This document shows, piece by piece, positions 60,823-64,000 of a stretch of DNA of 64,000 nucleotides. Origin of the DNA: WHSM01 sp036375165 (GTDB taxonomy: Bacteria > Actinomycetota > Actinomycetes > Mycobacteriales > Micromonosporaceae); the NCBI GenBank assembly GCA_036375165.1, contig DASUSI010000077.1, positions 38,257 to 102,256 of the forward strand, in the 5' to 3' direction. The notes under the pieces were generated by a model. It saw nothing but the letters and a program-made list of their open reading frames with translations, did no database searches and was not told where the DNA came from. The position numbers were made by a program, and so were the translations under genes. The first letter of the stretch is position 1; each line of letters begins with the position of its first letter.

Positions 60823-61062
60823 TCAGCCGCCGGCGAAGGGTGGGAGTACATCGATGGTGGCCCCGTCTGGCAGCCTCGCGCCCCGGTCGTGCCAGGCGAC
60901 CCCGTCCACCAGGAAGGACACCACGCTCAGCACCCTGGCAAGGGGTTCGTCGTGGGTCGCCACCAGCGTCGCCACAAGATCGTCCAAAGTGTCGGCCGTG
61001 ACCTTCTCCTCGGCGCAGCCGGCAGCCGCGCGGGCCGCCGCGAAGTACCGCACCACCAGCAC
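60823..61062 (-). CDS. moaD: molybdopterin synthase sulfur carrier subunit
   Basis: The 79-residue beta-grasp protein begins with LVVRYFAAARAAAG and ends in the Gly-Gly tail (LPPFAGG) that is adenylated and thiocarboxylated for sulfur transfer to MoaE. It begins at a GTG two bases after the moaA stop, so the two are translationally coupled. Confidence 0.92.
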   Translation of the reverse strand: MLVVRYFAAARAAAGCAEEKVTADTLDDLVATLVATHDEPLARVLSVVSFLVDGVAWHDRGARLPDGATIDVLPPFAGG

Positions 61063-61064
61063 GC

Positions 61065-62105
61065 CTAGCCCCCGATCGCTGACATCGGCCGACTCGGCTG
61101 CAGGAACTTCGGATCGTTGATGCCGTGACCGGCCGGCTTCTGCCACATCGCGAGCCGCCAACGTTCCGCCACCTCGGCATCGGATGCCCCCGCCCGCAGC
61201 AGCCCCCGCAGGTCCGATTCCTCCCGGCTGAACAGGCAGGAGCGCACCTGGCCGTCCGCGGTCAGCCGGGTCCGGTCGCACGCCCCGCAGAACGGCCGGG
61301 TGACCGAGCCGATAATGCCCACGGTCGCCGGGCCGCCGTCCACCAGCCAGGTCTCCGCGGGCGCGCTGCCACGGTGGGCCGGATCCGGAGCCAGATCGTA
61401 CTTGTCGGAGAGCTTATGGAAGATCTCGTCGGCGGTGACCATCATCGACCGGTCCCAGCCGTGTTGCGGGTCCAGCGGCATCTGCTCGATAAAGCGCAGC
61501 TGGTAGCCGTGGGCCAGCGCGAAGTCGAGCAGCCGGGCCGGGTTACTGTCGTTGACATCCCGGATCAGCACCGCGTTCAGTTTCACCGGGTTCAGGCCGG
61601 CGGCGGCAGCCGCCTCGATGCCGGCGAGGGTCTCCGGGAGCCGACGCCGGTGCGACAGCCGTACGAACTCCTCCTCGTCCAGGGTGTCGAGCGAGACGTT
61701 GACCCGGTCCAGGCCCGCCGCCGCGAGCGGCTCCGCGAGCCGGGTCAGCCCGATCGCGTTGGTGGTCAGACTGAGTTTCGGCCTGGGCATGAGGGCCGAT
61801 GCGGCGGTGATGATCGCCACCAACCCCGGCCGCAGCAGAGGTTCGCCACCCGTGAAGCGGACCTCGTCCACCCCGAGCCGCTCCACGCTGATCCGGATCA
61901 GCCGGGCCACCTCGTCGTCGGTCAGGATGTCGGCGGACGGCAGCCACGGCAGGCCCTCGGGGGGCATGCAGTACGTACAGCGGAGATTGCACCGGTCAGT
62001 CAGCGACACCCGCAGATCGGTCGCCACCCGGCCGTGGCGATCGGCCAACCCCGACACGTCCGGGCGCGCACCGTTCCTGGAGTGGTGTGTCGTCGGACTG
62101 CTCAT
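61065..62105 (-). CDS. moaA: GTP 3',8-cyclase (radical SAM)
   Basis: The enzyme rearranges GTP in the first step of molybdopterin synthesis. The 346-residue protein has CNLRCTYC (radical-SAM cluster, CxxxCxxC), GGEPLLRPGL, the C-terminal cluster CGACDRTRLTADGQVRSCLF and the Gly-Gly C-terminus (AIGG). A TAACGT box lies seven bases before the ATG at 62105 (leaderless). It works with MoaC, encoded about 22 kb away. Confidence 0.96.
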   Translation of the reverse strand: MSSPTTHHSRNGARPDVSGLADRHGRVATDLRVSLTDRCNLRCTYCMPPEGLPWLPSADILTDDEVARLIRISVERLGVDEVRFTGGEPLLRPGLVAIITAASALMPRPKLSLTTNAIGLTRLAEPLAAAGLDRVNVSLDTLDEEEFVRLSHRRRLPETLAGIEAAAAAGLNPVKLNAVLIRDVNDSNPARLLDFALAHGYQLRFIEQMPLDPQHGWDRSMMVTADEIFHKLSDKYDLAPDPAHRGSAPAETWLVDGGPATVGIIGSVTRPFCGACDRTRLTADGQVRSCLFSREESDLRGLLRAGASDAEVAERWRLAMWQKPAGHGINDPKFLQPSRPMSAIGG

Positions 62106-62112
62106 CCTCACG

Positions 62113-62118
62113 ACGTTA
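62113..62118 (-). promoter_or_regulatory. -10 box TAACGT of the leaderless moaA start
   Basis: On the minus strand TAACGT ends seven bases before the ATG at 62105. Confidence 0.6.
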
Positions 62119-62211
62119 TCCGGTCAACCGCTCATGGTCACAGCCTCACGCAGAGCTTTCGGGATTTCCGATGGCATGCGTCCAGGAAGGCATGATCACG
62201 ATCGTCGGGGT

Positions 62212-63078
62212 TCACAGCCGGCGGGTCGCGGCCAGCACGGCCGAGCGGTACCCCCCGCCGAACATCGCGGTGTGCACCAGCAACAGGTGCAACTGGTGCA
62301 ACGGCACCCGCTCCCGCCATCCGTCGGTGAGCGGCCACTGTTCCTGGTATCCGGCGATGATCTCCTCCAGGTACGGCACGCCCCCGAAAAGCTGGAGCAT
62401 GGCCAGGTCGGTCTCCCGGTGCCCGCCGTGTGCCGCCGGGTCGACCAGCCAGGCGTGATCGGCACCCCACAGGACGTTTCCCGGCCACAGGTCGCCGTGC
62501 AGCCTTGACATCGGCTCGCCAGGTCCGGCCAGCCGGTCGATCCGTGCCACCACCGCCTCCACCAGAGCGGCGTCGGTCCGGTCCAGAGCACCGTTGTCGA
62601 CCGACCGCCTTAGGTACGGCAGCAGCCGCCGCTCGGCGAACCAACTCGGCCAGGGTCCCGGTGCCTGGGTGTTGTCCAGCGGCAGGGTGCTGATGTATCC
62701 GGGCCATGGCGCACCGAAGGACTCGGCCCCGCTGGCGTGGAGTTGCGCCAGGTGTCCGCCCAACGTGACCGCTGCCTCCCGGGTCGGCTCGCCCGGCTCC
62801 AGCCACGGCAGCACCAGCATGTGGTCGGTCACCGCGATCACTTCGGGTGCGATGTCGGGGCAGCCCTGGCGCAGCCAGTGCAGTCCCGCGGCCTCGGAAG
62901 CGAAGAGACCCTCGGGCGGGTCGGCCAGGCTTTTGGCGAACAGATCCGATCCGTCGTCGAGGGTCAGCCGTTCGGTGTCGCAGATGGAGCCTCCGGTCAC
63001 CGGAGTGGTACGGATTCGTTGGTGCTTCAGGAACACCGGCAGTTGGTCGGGATGTGCGCGCAGGTACCCGAGGTCCAC
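62212..63078 (-). CDS. fructosamine-kinase-family protein
   Basis: The 288-residue protein-kinase-fold enzyme begins VDLGYLRAHP. Catalytic and metal motifs are SRLHGDLWPGNVLWG and LVDPAAHGGHRETDLAML, which define the fructosamine/ketosamine-3-kinase family. These enzymes phosphorylate ketosamines formed by glycation, initiating deglycation. The GTG at 63078 has a TACGGT box six bases upstream. It is divergent from the GNAT gene. Confidence 0.9.
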   Translation of the reverse strand: MDLGYLRAHPDQLPVFLKHQRIRTTPVTGGSICDTERLTLDDGSDLFAKSLADPPEGLFASEAAGLHWLRQGCPDIAPEVIAVTDHMLVLPWLEPGEPTREAAVTLGGHLAQLHASGAESFGAPWPGYISTLPLDNTQAPGPWPSWFAERRLLPYLRRSVDNGALDRTDAALVEAVVARIDRLAGPGEPMSRLHGDLWPGNVLWGADHAWLVDPAAHGGHRETDLAMLQLFGGVPYLEEIIAGYQEQWPLTDGWRERVPLHQLHLLLVHTAMFGGGYRSAVLAATRRL

Positions 63079-63084
63079 CCTCGG

Positions 63085-63090
63085 ACCGTA
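63085..63090 (-). promoter_or_regulatory. -10 box TACGGT of a leaderless start
   Basis: On the minus strand TACGGT ends six bases before the GTG at 63078. Confidence 0.6.
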
Positions 63091-63121
63091 GCAACATGGG
63101 GTGTCGTCCCCCGGAATGCGG

Positions 63122-63127
63122 TATGCA
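63122..63127 (+). promoter_or_regulatory. -10 box TATGCA of a leaderless start
   Basis: TATGCA ends six bases before the ATG at 63134. With the box at 63085-63090 it forms a compact divergent promoter pair. Confidence 0.45.
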
Positions 63128-63133
63128 TGACCC

Positions 63134-63673
63134 ATGGCTGACACCATGCCGATCACAGATGTCGCCGTGACCATCCGGCCGTACCGCCCAACCGACCACC
63201 AGGCGTGTCGAGCGCTGTGGGGCCAGTTGGTGGAGGAGCACCGACGGCTCTACGCCGATCCGTCCCGGGGCGGGGACGATTCTGGTGCGGGCTTCGAGGA
63301 CTACCTCACCCGGCTCGACCTGTCCGGTATGTGGGTGGCCGATCACGCCGAGGAGGGCGTGGTGGGGTTCGTCGGCCTGGTGCTCGGCGACGAGGCCGGC
63401 AACGGCGTAGTGGATCCCGTGGTGGTGAGCGAGGCACACCGGCACCAGGGGATCGGCCGGGCGTTGCTGGGCAGGGTGGCGGCCGAAGCCAGGCGCCGTC
63501 AGTTCAGCCACCTGACGATCTCGCCCGCGAGCCGCAACCTCGACGCCATCCGCTGTCTGCACAGCGTGGGTTACACCGTGCTGTCCTCGGTCACCCTGAC
63601 GCTGGACGTTGGACGGCGTACCCATGAGTGGCGGGACGGGCTGGAACTGCACGATCTGCGGTTCAGCTACTGA
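63134..63673 (+). CDS. GNAT-family N-acetyltransferase
   Basis: The 179-residue GNAT protein has the acetyl-CoA pyrophosphate motif HRHQGIGRALLG (Q/R-x-x-G-x-G/A) in the middle and an N-terminal VTIRPYRPTDHQACRALW. The acceptor substrate is unknown. It appears leaderless from a TATGCA box. Confidence 0.9.
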   Translation: MADTMPITDVAVTIRPYRPTDHQACRALWGQLVEEHRRLYADPSRGGDDSGAGFEDYLTRLDLSGMWVADHAEEGVVGFVGLVLGDEAGNGVVDPVVVSEAHRHQGIGRALLGRVAAEARRRQFSHLTISPASRNLDAIRCLHSVGYTVLSSVTLTLDVGRRTHEWRDGLELHDLRFSY

Positions 63674-63826
63674 GGCTTGCCCACAGGAAATTTCGGGGCA
63701 TTCCGGCCCAGCCTGTGGATTCCAGACGCCCAAAGGGCTCCCAGGCTGTGGAGCCCATGGCGTGTGCTTCACAGCGTCGGATCGGCTGGTGGCACGGTCC
63801 GCAGTCGGTGTCAGACGCTCAGCGAC

Positions 63827-64000
63827 ATGTCTCGCTCCCCACAATCCGAAAGCCTGCGGCTGCGTTCCGCCTCGGACCTGTTGGCCGCCGTCCCGTACCT
63901 GATCGGGTTCCATCCCTCTGACAGCCTGGTGCTGGTCGGCTTCGGTGATCGCATGGTCCGGTTCCTGGCCCGGGCCGACCTGCCGGAGCCGGGCGACCCG
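63827..64000 (+). CDS. DUF4192 protein, N-terminal part (cut by window edge)
   Basis: Fifty-eight codons from an ATG at 63827 run open to the window end. The sequence SLRLRSASDLLAAVPYLIGF followed by HPSDSLVLVGF is the conserved N-terminus of the actinobacterial DUF4192 family, of unknown function. A GACGCT box seven bases before the ATG fits a leaderless start. Confidence 0.8.
   Translation, partial: MSRSPQSESLRLRSASDLLAAVPYLIGFHPSDSLVLVGFGDRMVRFLARADLPEPGDP

Overview
The window is high-GC actinobacterial chromosome, most likely from a Micromonosporaceae (Micromonospora-like) organism. The grounds are very high third-position GC, frequent GTG and TTG starts, many leaderless starts with a TANNNT box 6-7 bases upstream, paired XRE/DUF5753-DUF397 regulators, and the order ino1-padR ... 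penicillin-binding protein ... rpsF-ssb-rpsR-rplI ... dnaB, which is shared with other actinobacteria. The taxon is inference. I see no rRNA, tRNA, insertion sequence or CRISPR array.

Layout. 0-5.3 kb: start of an MFS transporter, an FmdB zinc ribbon, a membrane protein, a secreted SGNH hydrolase with a ricin-type lectin domain, O6-methylguanine methyltransferase, and a first XRE/DUF397 pair. 5.3-15.8 kb: ino1 with its PadR regulator and a perfect operator, DUF5318, a class A penicillin-binding protein, two polytopic membrane proteins, endonuclease IV and a surface protein. 16-24 kb: the rpsF-ssb-rpsR-rplI ribosomal/replication cluster, a lipoprotein, PolX, and dnaB interrupted by a 425-residue intein and preceded by DnaA-box-like sites. 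24-31.5 kb: an accessory stretch with a streptogrisin-like protease, a TipA-like MerR regulator with a 19-bp-spacer promoter, an ImmA/IrrE peptidase pair of lower GC, a phosphoribosyltransferase and a second XRE/DUF397 pair. 31.7-38.6 kb: a membrane protein, an SRPBCC protein, two FluC/CrcB fluoride channels, a META-domain lipoprotein coupled to a glycosyltransferase-like membrane protein, and a GGDEF-EAL protein. 39-41.6 kb: moaC-mog-moeA-moaE. 41.8-50.6 kb: a large subtilase, a GT87-like protein, a GAF protein, an M50 protease, an AAA ATPase and a Pro/Gly-rich membrane protein. 50.8-64 kb: a PHP (EndoQ-like)-UvrD helicase fusion, a MarR/RND efflux pair, an orphan 869-residue membrane protein, moaA-moaD, a fructosamine-kinase-like protein, a GNAT acetyltransferase and the start of a DUF4192 gene.

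The most striking observation is directly upstream of the GGDEF-EAL gene, on the same (minus) strand. Four tandem minigenes of eight codons each (38346-38570) have their own Shine-Dalgarno sequence and encode M-(R/Y)-G-S-D-W-G. The four peptides are identical except for alternating Arg/Tyr at position 2. Start codons, synonymous positions and stop codons vary, and the 38-46 base spacers are unrelated apart from the ribosome-binding sites. That pattern implies selection on the peptide. An AT-rich promoter-like element sits just upstream. I do not recognise this as a described family; it is the best candidate here for an undescribed peptide-based system, possibly linked to cyclic-di-GMP signalling.

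How genes work together. Molybdopterin cofactor genes are split between two loci about 20 kb apart (moaC/mog/moeA/moaE and moaA/moaD). Local regulators probably act on themselves or their neighbours: PadR on ino1, MarR on the RND pump, MerR on itself. DnaA-box-like sites may tie dnaB expression to replication.
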